Below are positions 7,508 through 16,122 of a stretch of 64,000 bases of DNA, piece by piece (the stretch's first letter is position 1; each line of letters begins with the position of its first letter). The notes beneath the pieces were generated by a model. It did not search any database. It had not been told where the DNA came from and saw only the letters and a list, made by a program, of their open reading frames with translations. This DNA is from Chryseobacterium soldanellicola (lineage in GTDB: Bacteria; Bacteroidota; Bacteroidia; Flavobacteriales; Weeksellaceae): contig NZ_FNKL01000004.1 in NCBI RefSeq assembly GCF_900100115.1, positions 310,001-374,000 of the forward strand, written 5' to 3'. The position numbers and the translations under genes were made by a program.

Positions 7508-10366
7508 ATGAATACAGAACAGTTTGTGAGCCGTCACATTTCCTTAAATGAAGCCGATAAACAGGCGATGTTGGAAAAAGTTGGCGTTTCAAGTATCGAA
7601 GAGCTCATCTCTCAAACCATCCCTTCTTCTATCCGTTTAGAAAAAGATCTTGAAATCTCAGAACCGCTTTCAGAATACGAAATGCTCATCCATTCTAAGG
7701 AATTGGCATCGAAAAATACTGATTATACAAGCTACATTGGTTTCGGATATCACAATACATTGTTGCCGTCGGCTATTCAGAGGAATATTTTTGAAAACCC
7801 GAGTTGGTACACAGCGTATACCCCTTATCAGGCGGAGATCGCACAGGGAAGATTGGAAGCTCTTTTGAATTTCCAGACTGTGGTGTGTGACTTGACAGGT
7901 TTTGCGTTGGCAAATGCTTCATTATTAGATGAATCTACAGCTGCTGCAGAAGCAATGCATATGTTCTTTAACAACAGAACAAAAGATCAGAAAAAAGCAA
8001 ATGCAAACAAATTCTTCGTTTCAGACCTTGTTTTACCTCAAACGGTTTCTGTTTTAAAAACAAAAGCTGAAGGGCTAGAAATCGAAATCGTAGAAGGTGA
8101 CCACAAAACTCACCAGTTTGACGAAACATATTATGGAGTTTTATTACAATATCCTGGTAAAAACGGTGTTGTTTTAGACTATACAGAAAATATTGTTGAA
8201 TACAAAAAATTAGATCTACAGGTAGTTGTAGCTTGTGATCCGATGGCTTTGGTTAAGCTGAAATCACCTGCGTCAATGGGCGCTGACTGTGCGGTGGGTA
8301 CTTCACAGAGATTTGGTATTCCATTGGGTTACGGAGGTCCTCACGCAGCATTTTTCTCTTGTAAGGAAGATTATAAGAGAGATATTCCGGGAAGAATTAT
8401 CGGGGTTTCTCAGGATGCATACGGAAAACGTGCCTTGAGAATGGCTTTACAAACGAGAGAACAGCATATTAAGAGAGAAAGAGCAACTTCAAACATCTGT
8501 ACCGCTCAGGTTCTTTTAGCTGTAATGGCCGGAATGTACGCTGTTTATCATGGTCCGAAAGGATTAAACTATATTGCTGACCAAATTCACTTTAAAGCAA
8601 ATGCTTTGAAAAACGGTCTTAAAGCATTAGGATATGAAGCGGTTGAAGAGCCAATCTTCGATACTGTAAAAATTTTATTAAATGAAGATGAGAAAGGAAG
8701 GCTGATGAGAATGATGCTGGATCATAAGCTTAACTTAAACTATTTCACAGAAGGCGTTGTAAGCATCGCGATCAACGAAAGTACAACATTGGAAAAATTA
8801 AATATTCTAATGGCGTCTTTTGCTCAGTTTAAAGATAAGCAGACTTTCAAATTAGAAATAAAAGAAGGATACAGCATTCCTGAAGAGAATTTAAGAAAAG
8901 ACGAAATTCTTACGGAAGAAGTATTCAACAAATACCATACAGAAACGGAATTGATGCGTTACATCAAACGTCTGGAAAGAAAAGATTTATCATTAACACA
9001 TTCAATGATTTCTCTGGGTTCTTGTACAATGAAACTGAATGCCGCTACTCAAATGTTACCGCTTTCCTGGGAAAATTGGGGAGCAGTTCATCCATTTGTA
9101 CCGGTTGATCAGGCCGGAGGTTATCAGGAAATGATTCGCGAGCTGGAAAAAGATTTAGCTGAAATCACTGGTTTTGCAGGAACTTCACTTCAGCCTAATT
9201 CTGGAGCTCAGGGAGAATATGCAGGACTAATGGTAATCAGAGAATACCACATCTCAAGAGGTGAAGGTCACAGAAATGTAGTATTGATTCCTCAGTCTGC
9301 ACACGGAACAAACCCTGCTTCTGCAGCAATGGCCGGAATGAAAATTGTTGTTGTTAAAAATCTTGAAAGCGGAGAAATTGATTTCGAAGACTTAAAAGCT
9401 AAAACAGAACAGCATTCTGAGAACTTATCTTGTGTAATGATCACGTATCCGTCAACTTACGGATTCTTTGATGCCAATATTAAAGAAATTACAAGCCTGA
9501 TCCACCAGCATGGCGGACAGGTATATATGGATGGTGCCAATATGAACGCTCAGGTAGGATATACAAGCCCCGGAAACATCGGAGCAGACGTTTGTCACTT
9601 AAATCTTCACAAAACTTTCGCCATTCCTCACGGAGGTGGAGGTCCTGGAGTTGGTCCGATCTGTGTGGCTAAACATTTGGTTCCTTTCTTGCCTACGAAC
9701 GCAAACATCAGAATTGGTTCTAAAGAAGCTATTGAAGGGATTTCTGCAGCGCCTTACGGTTCTGGTTTGATCCTGAATATTTCTTATGCTTACATCAAAA
9801 TGCTAGGAACTTCAGGATTGAAAAAAGCAACTGAGCATGCGATTTTAAATGCGAATTACTTAAAAGAAATCCTAGCGGAGCATTTCCCTATTTTATATTC
9901 AAATACTGAAGGTAGAGTAGCGCACGAATGTATCGTAGATTTCCGTCAGTTCAAGTCATTAGGAATTGAGGTTGCTGATGTTGCAAAAAGATTGATGGAT
10001 TATGGTTTCCATGCGCCAACAGTTTCTTTCCCGGTTGCAGGAACATTAATGATCGAGCCTACAGAATCTGAAAGCAAATCAGAAATCGACCGTTTTGCAG
10101 AGGCTTTAATTGCTATCAAGCATGAAATCGATGAAATCGCCAACGGAGAAGCAGACGCAACCAACAACGTATTGAAAAATGCCCCTCACACAGAGCAAAT
10201 TGTAATCTCTGATTCTTGGGATAAACCATACAGCAGAGAAAAAGCAGCATATCCGCTGGAGTGGGTAAGAGATCACAAATTTTTCGCTTCTGTTTCAAGA
10301 GTTGATGAAGCTTACGGAGATAGAAACTTAGTTTGTACTTGTGAGCCGATTGAAGCTTATATGTAA
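7508..10366 (+). CDS. gcvP: Aminomethyl-transferring glycine dehydrogenase (glycine cleavage P protein)
   Basis: A 952-residue PLP enzyme that decarboxylates glycine and passes the aminomethyl group to the lipoylated H protein. It is the single-chain form, with both homologous halves fused. The second-half active site is clear: Lys702 in LNLHKTFAIPHGGGGPG forms the Schiff base. Other family signatures are YTPYQAEIAQGRLEALLNFQ, SLGSCTMKLNAA and HGTNPASAAMAGM. Length matches other bacterial P proteins. The other gcv genes are not adjacent. A terminator lies at 10393-10425. Confidence 0.97.
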   Translation: MNTEQFVSRHISLNEADKQAMLEKVGVSSIEELISQTIPSSIRLEKDLEISEPLSEYEMLIHSKELASKNTDYTSYIGFGYHNTLLPSAIQRNIFENPSWYTAYTPYQAEIAQGRLEALLNFQTVVCDLTGFALANASLLDESTAAAEAMHMFFNNRTKDQKKANANKFFVSDLVLPQTVSVLKTKAEGLEIEIVEGDHKTHQFDETYYGVLLQYPGKNGVVLDYTENIVEYKKLDLQVVVACDPMALVKLKSPASMGADCAVGTSQRFGIPLGYGGPHAAFFSCKEDYKRDIPGRIIGVSQDAYGKRALRMALQTREQHIKRERATSNICTAQVLLAVMAGMYAVYHGPKGLNYIADQIHFKANALKNGLKALGYEAVEEPIFDTVKILLNEDEKGRLMRMMLDHKLNLNYFTEGVVSIAINESTTLEKLNILMASFAQFKDKQTFKLEIKEGYSIPEENLRKDEILTEEVFNKYHTETELMRYIKRLERKDLSLTHSMISLGSCTMKLNAATQMLPLSWENWGAVHPFVPVDQAGGYQEMIRELEKDLAEITGFAGTSLQPNSGAQGEYAGLMVIREYHISRGEGHRNVVLIPQSAHGTNPASAAMAGMKIVVVKNLESGEIDFEDLKAKTEQHSENLSCVMITYPSTYGFFDANIKEITSLIHQHGGQVYMDGANMNAQVGYTSPGNIGADVCHLNLHKTFAIPHGGGGPGVGPICVAKHLVPFLPTNANIRIGSKEAIEGISAAPYGSGLILNISYAYIKMLGTSGLKKATEHAILNANYLKEILAEHFPILYSNTEGRVAHECIVDFRQFKSLGIEVADVAKRLMDYGFHAPTVSFPVAGTLMIEPTESESKSEIDRFAEALIAIKHEIDEIANGEADATNNVLKNAPHTEQIVISDSWDKPYSREKAAYPLEWVRDHKFFASVSRVDEAYGDRNLVCTCEPIEAYM

Positions 10367-10392
10367 TTAGTAATTAAAGTTTTAGATATAAT

Positions 10393-10425
10393 AAATCCCT
10401 TTCAGTGATGAGAGGGATTTTTTTT
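10393..10425 (+). terminator. gcvP terminator, overlapping the next gene's 3' end
   Basis: The 8-bp stem AAATCCCT/AGGGATTT has a 12-nt loop and an eight-T tract. It overlaps the last codons of the convergent gene ending at 10402. Confidence 0.8.
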
Positions 10426-10872
10426 CTTCTTGATTTTGATTTTTTGGTTTAATGATCCTACATAGAATTGAGCTAAATATTCGTCTTTCCCAGGAGCCCA
10501 AAAAGATGTTTGAGATAAATTAAAAGATTCACAAGTTGAGAAGACCCTAAATTCTGTAAATTTTATTTTTTGATTAATTAATCTAAATATTGTTTTTAAT
10601 TCTTTCCTCTTTAAATCATATTCATCAATGGGTAAAATTAAAAAACCGTTGGATATACACTCATCATTAAGCCCATTATATGAATGTTGCTGTACAATAA
10701 AAAATTTTATTTTTTGATCATTGTAACTAACAGAATCCCATTCTACTTTATTCTGCTTACATTCTTTCCAAAAATTTATTTTATCATCATTTAAACAATT
10801 TTTATGAACCTGGGAATTTATTAGATTTGAAATTAAAAAAACGGATATGAAAAGTAATGTTTTATGATGCAT
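10402..10872 (-). CDS. Secreted hypothetical protein
   Basis: A 156-residue protein with a signal peptide (residues 1-20, ending LINSQ). The mature part has three cysteines and ends in a lysine-rich tail (KIKIKKKKNPSHH) that overlaps the gcvP terminator. No known domain is recognised. It is the last gene of a minus-strand series (AAA ATPase, small lipoprotein, ankyrin protein, this gene), separated from the ankyrin gene by 12 nt, so co-transcription with the latter is likely. Confidence 0.7.
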   Translation of the reverse strand: MHHKTLLFISVFLISNLINSQVHKNCLNDDKINFWKECKQNKVEWDSVSYNDQKIKFFIVQQHSYNGLNDECISNGFLILPIDEYDLKRKELKTIFRLINQKIKFTEFRVFSTCESFNLSQTSFWAPGKDEYLAQFYVGSLNQKIKIKKKKNPSHH

Positions 10873-10884
10873 AAAAATAAAGTT

Positions 10885-11610
10885 TTACTTTAAATTCTCC
10901 TGAATTAATTTTACGATTTCCGTGTGATTTTTCTCTTTAGCCATATCCAAAGCGGTCTTACCATCTTTATTCTTAATGGTCAAATCAAGTTTAAATTTGA
11001 GCAAGAATTTCACGGTTGCCAAATTTCCTCCCTGAGCACAATACATTATTGGAGTTTCATTATCTTTATCAATATTGTTAATATTTGCACCTTTTTGGAT
11101 AAGATATTCAGCAATATTTAAATAACCTTTTCCAATAGCACTTGCAAAAGGTGTTGCGAGATCGTTTGCTCTTGTATCTATTATCGCTTTATTTTCCGCC
11201 AAAAGTTTCACAACTTCCATTTTATTATTTCTTGTGGCAAATCGTAGAGCCGACCATCCGTTTACATCCTGAAAATTTGGATTTGCATTATTTTTTAAAA
11301 GTAATTCAACAATTTTTGTATATCCTTCCTGAGCTGCAAAATTCAGCGGTGTTGCTGTCGATTCCAAAGGTAAATTCACATCAGCACCTTTATTGATAAG
11401 AAGTTCAACTATTTTTACATTGCCTGTACCCACTGCAGAATATAAAGGTGTAATGCCTTCTTTTGATTTTTGATTAATATCTTCCCCTTTATCTAGTAGT
11501 TTATTAACTTTTTCAACATCTTGATCTTTAATAGCATTGAAAATTTTTTGTGAATAGATGGAACTAAATGTAAATAATGATAAAGCAACTAAAAAGCTTT
11601 TAGTTTTCAT
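10885..11610 (-). CDS. Secreted ankyrin repeat protein
   Basis: A 241-residue protein with a signal peptide (about residues 1-20, ending IYSQ) and about six ankyrin repeats from residue 25 to the end. Repeats such as EGITPLYSAVGTGNVKIVEL followed by LINKGADVNLP show the TPL, G, VxxLLxxGAdvN consensus. Ankyrin repeats bind proteins. An exported ankyrin protein next to another small secreted protein could form a periplasmic complex or an immunity-type pair, but nothing in the sequence proves either. Confidence 0.85.
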   Translation of the reverse strand: MKTKSFLVALSLFTFSSIYSQKIFNAIKDQDVEKVNKLLDKGEDINQKSKEGITPLYSAVGTGNVKIVELLINKGADVNLPLESTATPLNFAAQEGYTKIVELLLKNNANPNFQDVNGWSALRFATRNNKMEVVKLLAENKAIIDTRANDLATPFASAIGKGYLNIAEYLIQKGANINNIDKDNETPIMYCAQGGNLATVKFLLKFKLDLTIKNKDGKTALDMAKEKNHTEIVKLIQENLK

Positions 11611-11669
11611 AAGGTTTAGTTTTATTAGAATTAAAATTTTTTAAACAGCCAAATATAAAAACTAAATCT

Positions 11670-12032
11670 TCAATAAAAGCTGGGATTGAAAATTTCTTTT
11701 CTATTTATCAAAATAGAATCAAAATTTACTTTTTTGAATGAATCGTCTCTATTATAAAACTCGAATTTATATTTATAGATTTCAATGATTTTTTCTTTAA
11801 TTTCTTCATCGTTTTTTTGAAGATATTTATCACATAAACAAAGAGCTAATTTTCGCAATGCAGACTCATATTCCCATTGATTTGGAATTGCTTCATAATT
11901 AATTTTCCTTTCTTTTTCTTCATCATGAAGAGGATAATTGACCTTGCAGCTTTTAAAACTTACTTCTCCGGTATATTTTTGAGAACAGGAAATTAAGATT
12001 ATTAATAAGAATAAAGAGAATATTAATTTCAT
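11670..12032 (-). CDS. Small lipoprotein, hypothetical
   Basis: A 120-residue protein with a lipoprotein signal: hydrophobic residues 3-15, then LIS-Cys16. The mature part contains NQWEYESALRKLALCLCDKY, an amphipathic helical region with two cysteines. No family is recognised. It lies 59 nt upstream of the ankyrin gene and 50 nt downstream of the AAA ATPase gene on the same strand. Confidence 0.7.
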   Translation of the reverse strand: MKLIFSLFLLIILISCSQKYTGEVSFKSCKVNYPLHDEEKERKINYEAIPNQWEYESALRKLALCLCDKYLQKNDEEIKEKIIEIYKYKFEFYNRDDSFKKVNFDSILINRKEIFNPSFY

Positions 12033-12082
12033 ATGTGATTCAATTTGTTAGAAAATTTTACATATTAAAATAATGATATATC

Positions 12083-12805
12083 TTATAATATTTGTGCTGT
12101 TTCCCTTCCTTCCAACTTCTCAATCAACTTCCCTTTCACCACTGTAAAAGCATAATCCTTCGCTTCCGCAAAAGAAACCTCATACTTCCTTTCAATATTC
12201 CTCAAATCTTCCGGAAATTTCGACAACAAATTATCATAAAATCGATCCAAAAAATCTTTAGAAGGCATTTCATAATTAATTTTTAACTGAAAACGTCTTA
12301 TAATAGCAGAATCAATAATTTCAGGATGATTCGTAGCGCACAATAAAAGGGCGTTTTCGGGATAATAATCGATCAACTGGATCAAAGTATTCACCAGTCT
12401 TCTCATTTCGCCTACATCTTTGTCGTCGCTGCCTCTTGCTTTCCCGATTTGGTCGAGTTCATCAAGAAAAAGAACCGATCTTTCTCTCGAAGCTTTATCA
12501 AAAATCATTTTAATATTTTGAGATGTTTCCCCGATTCGTGATGAAACAATATTGCTTAAATTAAGAATAATAATATTTTTGCCCAAAGCATTGGCAATTG
12601 CTTTGGCAGTCATGGTTTTTCCACAACCCGAACTTCCCTGAAGAAGGATTTTATTATTGACAGGCAATCCGTATTTCTGCAGTTCTTTGATATAAGTGTG
12701 TTCTTTAACGAGCTGTACAAACTGTTCCTTATTTTTTAGCTCAAGAAAAACATCATTGAGCGCTACTTTTTCTTTGTCCTGAATAATAAGGTCATACAGA
12801 TTCAT
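12083..12805 (-). CDS. AAA family ATPase
   Basis: A 240-residue single-domain AAA protein. Walker A is GSSGCGKT (residues 57-64). Walker B is VLFLDELDQ (111-119). Sensor 1 is LLLCATNHPE, and an arginine-finger-like SAIIRRF follows. It has little N-terminal domain, so it is a minimal cytoplasmic AAA module like those paired with a substrate-recognition or protease partner, which is not visible here. Small AAA proteins of this type can act in remodelling or defence, but there is no contextual support for either. Confidence 0.88.
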   Translation of the reverse strand: MNLYDLIIQDKEKVALNDVFLELKNKEQFVQLVKEHTYIKELQKYGLPVNNKILLQGSSGCGKTMTAKAIANALGKNIIILNLSNIVSSRIGETSQNIKMIFDKASRERSVLFLDELDQIGKARGSDDKDVGEMRRLVNTLIQLIDYYPENALLLCATNHPEIIDSAIIRRFQLKINYEMPSKDFLDRFYDNLLSKFPEDLRNIERKYEVSFAEAKDYAFTVVKGKLIEKLEGRETAQIL

Positions 12806-12869
12806 AAAATTGAAGGATTTTAATTAACAAGTTCTTTGCAAAGATAAAATATTATAAAGTTTGAATTTA

Positions 12870-12902
12870 TAGAAAAAGAAAAGCCGGACTAAAAGCCCGG
12901 CT
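12870..12902 (-). terminator. Minus-strand terminator of the 26-residue peptide unit
   Basis: The stem AGCCGG/CCGGCT (12882-12887 with 12897-12902) is followed on the minus strand by TTTCTTTTTCT. It lies upstream of the AAA gene, so it ends a separate minus-strand transcript that comes from about 13.18 kb. Confidence 0.7.
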
Positions 12903-12962
12903 AAACTATATAATACTAAAATTTGTTCGTTTTATAAAGGTTTTTTTATGTTTTTGTGGCCC

Positions 12963-13008
12963 TTTTACTCCTATTTGAGTAAAAGAGCTAAATCTGTTTT
13001 ATCAGATT
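12963..13008 (-). other. Two consecutive hairpins in the peptide transcript's 3' region
   Basis: A perfect 9-bp stem CTTTTACTC/GAGTAAAAG (12963-12971 with 12978-12986) and a 6-bp stem AATCTG/CAGATT (within 12991-13008) lie between the stop of the 26-residue peptide and the terminator at 12870. This suggests a structured RNA. Confidence 0.55.
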
Positions 13009-13066
13009 AAACATAAACAATACATTCATATCTTCTCTACTTGAGAAAATTCATTCTTAAAAATTC

Positions 13067-13147
13067 TTAGTTATTCTCTCTCTTTATTGTCATGAAGTAA
13101 GAAGAAAATACTATTAAACATGTTGCGATTCCAATGTAAGTTACCAT
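13067..13147 (-). CDS. 26-residue single-pass membrane peptide
   Basis: This small ORF encodes MVTYIGIATCLIVFSSYFMT followed by IKRENN. It has one hydrophobic helix (residues 3-20) with a basic, polar tail, the typical layout of a small membrane peptide. A promoter-like pair sits upstream on the minus strand (13183-13215), and hairpins and a terminator follow, so it sits in its own transcription unit of about 300 nt. It could be a regulatory membrane peptide, a type I toxin-like peptide, or the coding part of a dual-function RNA. Confidence 0.5.
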   Translation of the reverse strand: MVTYIGIATCLIVFSSYFMTIKRENN

Positions 13148-13772
13148 TTTGTTTTATTTTTAATTATTTGACGTTTTATTATCAATTTTACATTTGCAAT
13201 ATTACAACTTTCAAATGATGTGCCAAATGAAATAATTATGATGTTTATCAGTTAGTTATATGTTTTTATGTTACGTTTTCGTAGCTTTTTGTTTACAAAT
13301 ATTTAATATGTTTTTGTATAATTATTGTTATTTTTATTATCTTATTCGTAAATAATTATTGATCTGATAAAGCTTTTATGTCTTGTATTTAAGACTTGAT
13401 AAAACAAAAAAGAAAAAATGATATGCATAATATTATCATTTGTGAGTGATATATTACGTTGAAATTTTAAATTGAAATGTTATTTTGTATTAATAAAAAT
13501 TATTGTGATCAATTTTTTCATCACTTAAATGTGAATTGTATGTTTCTTTTTAAACGATGAATTTCTTCAAATTTTACTTATTATAAGGTTTATAGTATTT
13601 TTTTACTTTGAAACAGTAAAAATTATTTTGAAAATAATTCTGAAAGAAAAGCTACAATAAAAACTTCCGACTAAATTAATGATCGGATATTATTAACTGA
13701 AACAAGGATAAAAGTAAATTTAAAGAGAAGTTTAAAGTTAAAGCAGTTTTTTAATAGATGATCAATTCAACA
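13148..13772. other. AT-rich gene-free region
   Basis: Apart from the promoter at 13183-13215, I see no gene, RNA or clear repeat in these 620 bp. The DNA is extremely AT-rich. Confidence 0.5.
13183..13215 (-). promoter_or_regulatory. Bacteroidota-type promoter of the 26-residue peptide unit
   Basis: Read on the minus strand: TTTG (13212-13215), 21-bp spacer, then TAAAATTG (13183-13190), one base from the TANNTTTG -7 consensus. The predicted leader to the ATG is about 30 nt. Confidence 0.55.
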
Positions 13773-14507
13773 TTAATATAATGTCTGATCATTCACGCAA
13801 TAAAAACTTCTTCTTTTTCCTTTGCCGGTCTGCTTTTTAATAAGTTTTTCCCCACATTTCGGGCAGACAGTTTTTGTATGGGCAAGCCAGTGTTTTTTAA
13901 GGACAAAATCCCTTTTCCATTTTAAAAAATCAAAGCTGTAATTTCTGGCTTCAGTAATCAGCTCTTTAATCTTTTTCGGGGGCATATTTCCGAGAAGGCT
14001 TTCCGGCTGTACACCAATCCTGAAAAGAACTTCATTTTTAATGATATTACCGACTCCCGAGAAAATATCCTGGTTCATTAAAGCATCACAAACCATCATT
14101 TCCGGGTTTGATTTTAATTTTTTTTCAGCTTTTTCTGGATTCCATTCTTCACTCATAATGTCGGCTTCCCAGTCGATTTTTTCCAGGCCTTTTGAGTCGA
14201 TAAGCTTCACCGAACAGGTATAAAAGTACATTCCGCCCACCTTAAACTGTAAAGATAAACGTAAGCTTTTATCGGGTTTTGTCTGCTCATCAATACTATA
14301 AGAACCAAACATCAGCAAGTGAATTCTTACACTTATTTCATCAAAAACAAGGTAAGTTTGTTTTCCAAAAGTCCGGATTTCCTTTAAAATTTTCCCTTCT
14401 AAAGGTTCTTTTTCGAACTTAGCGTTTCCATCTGCTTTCACAACTTTTTTACCTGCAAATTTTTGCAGATCTTCTTTCATTAATAATATGGATGGACCTT
14501 CTGGCAT
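13773..14507 (-). CDS. Fpg/Nei family DNA glycosylase (endonuclease VIII-like)
   Basis: A 244-residue base-excision repair glycosylase/AP lyase. The start is the ATG giving MPEGPSI, since the family needs Pro at position 2 as the Schiff-base nucleophile and Glu3 as general acid; the longer frame to 14537 would bury them. The helix-two-turn-helix DNA-binding region (about 150-200) contains NQDIFSGVGNIIKNEVLF. The C-terminal zinc finger reads C215-x2-C218 and C237-x2-D240, so the usual fourth cysteine is Asp. Confidence 0.9.
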   Translation of the reverse strand: MPEGPSILLMKEDLQKFAGKKVVKADGNAKFEKEPLEGKILKEIRTFGKQTYLVFDEISVRIHLLMFGSYSIDEQTKPDKSLRLSLQFKVGGMYFYTCSVKLIDSKGLEKIDWEADIMSEEWNPEKAEKKLKSNPEMMVCDALMNQDIFSGVGNIIKNEVLFRIGVQPESLLGNMPPKKIKELITEARNYSFDFLKWKRDFVLKKHWLAHTKTVCPKCGEKLIKKQTGKGKRRSFYCVNDQTLY

Positions 14508-14751
14508 GTGTTGAATGTATACTTGGATCAAATACAATTATTCTGCCATGATTTTAATATTAAAATAAAAATTAGCGTAAAATATTTACTTATATTAATA
14601 ATGAAATATTTAAATACAGATTTAATAATAACAAAATTAAATTAATCACAACTTGAATTTCCTGGAAATTTTTACGAATGGATTATTGATCATAAATGTG
14701 GGTTTTAAGAAAAAAGTAAATAGATTACTTCATAAAAAATAAAATTTGGAG

Positions 14752-14759
14752 TAATTTTG
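14752..14759 (+). promoter_or_regulatory. -7 box directly upstream of dgt
   Basis: TAATTTTG matches TANNTTTG exactly. It ends only 4 nt before the ATG at 14764, so transcription from it would give a leaderless or nearly leaderless mRNA. Confidence 0.45.
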
Positions 14760-14763
14760 AAAA

Positions 14764-16122
14764 ATGATGAACTTAAACCAGATTTTCACCAGTCAGCGTA
14801 CAGGAAACAACCCGAATACAATTGCTTCAAGAACGGATTTTCAAAGAGATTTTGACAGAATTATCTTCTCATCGGCTTTCAGAAGACTGCAGAATAAAAC
14901 GCAGGTTTTTCCGCTTCCGGGAAGTGTTTTTGTGCACAACCGTTTGACGCATTCTTTGGAAGTTTCGTCTGTTGGAAGGAGTTTGGGAAGCGTCATCGGG
15001 GAATATATTTCCGAGAATTTTAAAAATGATTTAACGGAAGAATCGAAGGGCTTTTACCTTCATAATTTAGGAAATGTAATTGCGGCGGGATGTCTTTGTC
15101 ACGACGTTGGAAATCCGGCGTTCGGACATTCGGGAGAAGATGCGATTGCCAGTTATTTTGAACGGAATGAAAATGATTTAAAGCCTAAATTCAATGAGAA
15201 AGAATGGAAAGATCTTGTTAATTTCGAAGGAAATGCCAACGCAATCAGGGTTTTGGCTCATCAACAACAGGGAAAAGATGCAGGCGGAATTCAGTTGACT
15301 TTCTCAACTTTAGCGAGTATTGCAAAATATCCTTGTGAAGCAATTGCGAGAGATAAAAAAATTATTCACAGAAAAAAATTCGGGTTTTTCCAAAATGAAA
15401 AAGATATTTTTCTTGAAATAGCAAAAGGAACAAATTTAATCTCAGAAAGCGAAGAGCCTCATATTTTTAAGAGACATCCGTTTGTTTGGCTGGTGGAAGC
15501 GGCAGATGATATTTGCTACAATATTATCGATATGGAAGATGCCCACAGATTGGGAATTGTGTCGACTTCCGACTGTGAAAACCTGTTTTTTGAGCTGGTA
15601 AAATCTGAAATGGATGATGTCGCAAGAATAGAAAGAAAATTAAGTTCAATTTCCAATGAGAATGAAAAAATTTCTTATTTGAGGGCAAAAGTTATCAATG
15701 CTTTAATTAATAAATCAATTGAGCTGTATAAATTAAATTTCGATAAAATACTAGCAGGAAATCTTGATAAAGCCTTACTTGATATATATAAATCTGACAA
15801 CAAGGCGTTACAGGATATCGCGGGTTTTTCGGTTGAAAAAATTTACAATCATAAAGCCGTCGTAGAGATCGAAAACGCTGGCTACAATGTAATGTATGAG
15901 CTTCTTGATCATTTTATTCCATCAATTTTGAAAACGGAAGGTCAGATAAAATCTTACGATACAAAAGCGTTAAAGCTGATTCCGAAACAATTTTTTTACG
16001 AGAGAGGAACCGATTATCAGAAGGTTCTCGGAGTCGTCGATTTTGTTTCCGGAATGACGGATAATTATGCGACTGATCTTTACCGAAAAATCAAAGGGAT
16101 CGACATTGGAATGACCATGTAA
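14764..16122 (+). CDS. dgt: Deoxyguanosinetriphosphate triphosphohydrolase (dGTPase)
   Basis: A 452-residue HD-superfamily enzyme that hydrolyses dNTPs to deoxynucleosides plus triphosphate. The N-terminal signature is IASRTDFQRDFDRIIFSSAF, then RRLQNKTQVFPL. Metal and catalytic motifs follow: HNRLTHSLEVSSVGR, then CHDVGNPAFGHSGEDA. Length matches the family. The start is one of two adjacent ATGs (14764 or 14767). The stop abuts the convergent nitronate monooxygenase gene. Confidence 0.95.
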   Translation: MMNLNQIFTSQRTGNNPNTIASRTDFQRDFDRIIFSSAFRRLQNKTQVFPLPGSVFVHNRLTHSLEVSSVGRSLGSVIGEYISENFKNDLTEESKGFYLHNLGNVIAAGCLCHDVGNPAFGHSGEDAIASYFERNENDLKPKFNEKEWKDLVNFEGNANAIRVLAHQQQGKDAGGIQLTFSTLASIAKYPCEAIARDKKIIHRKKFGFFQNEKDIFLEIAKGTNLISESEEPHIFKRHPFVWLVEAADDICYNIIDMEDAHRLGIVSTSDCENLFFELVKSEMDDVARIERKLSSISNENEKISYLRAKVINALINKSIELYKLNFDKILAGNLDKALLDIYKSDNKALQDIAGFSVEKIYNHKAVVEIENAGYNVMYELLDHFIPSILKTEGQIKSYDTKALKLIPKQFFYERGTDYQKVLGVVDFVSGMTDNYATDLYRKIKGIDIGMTM

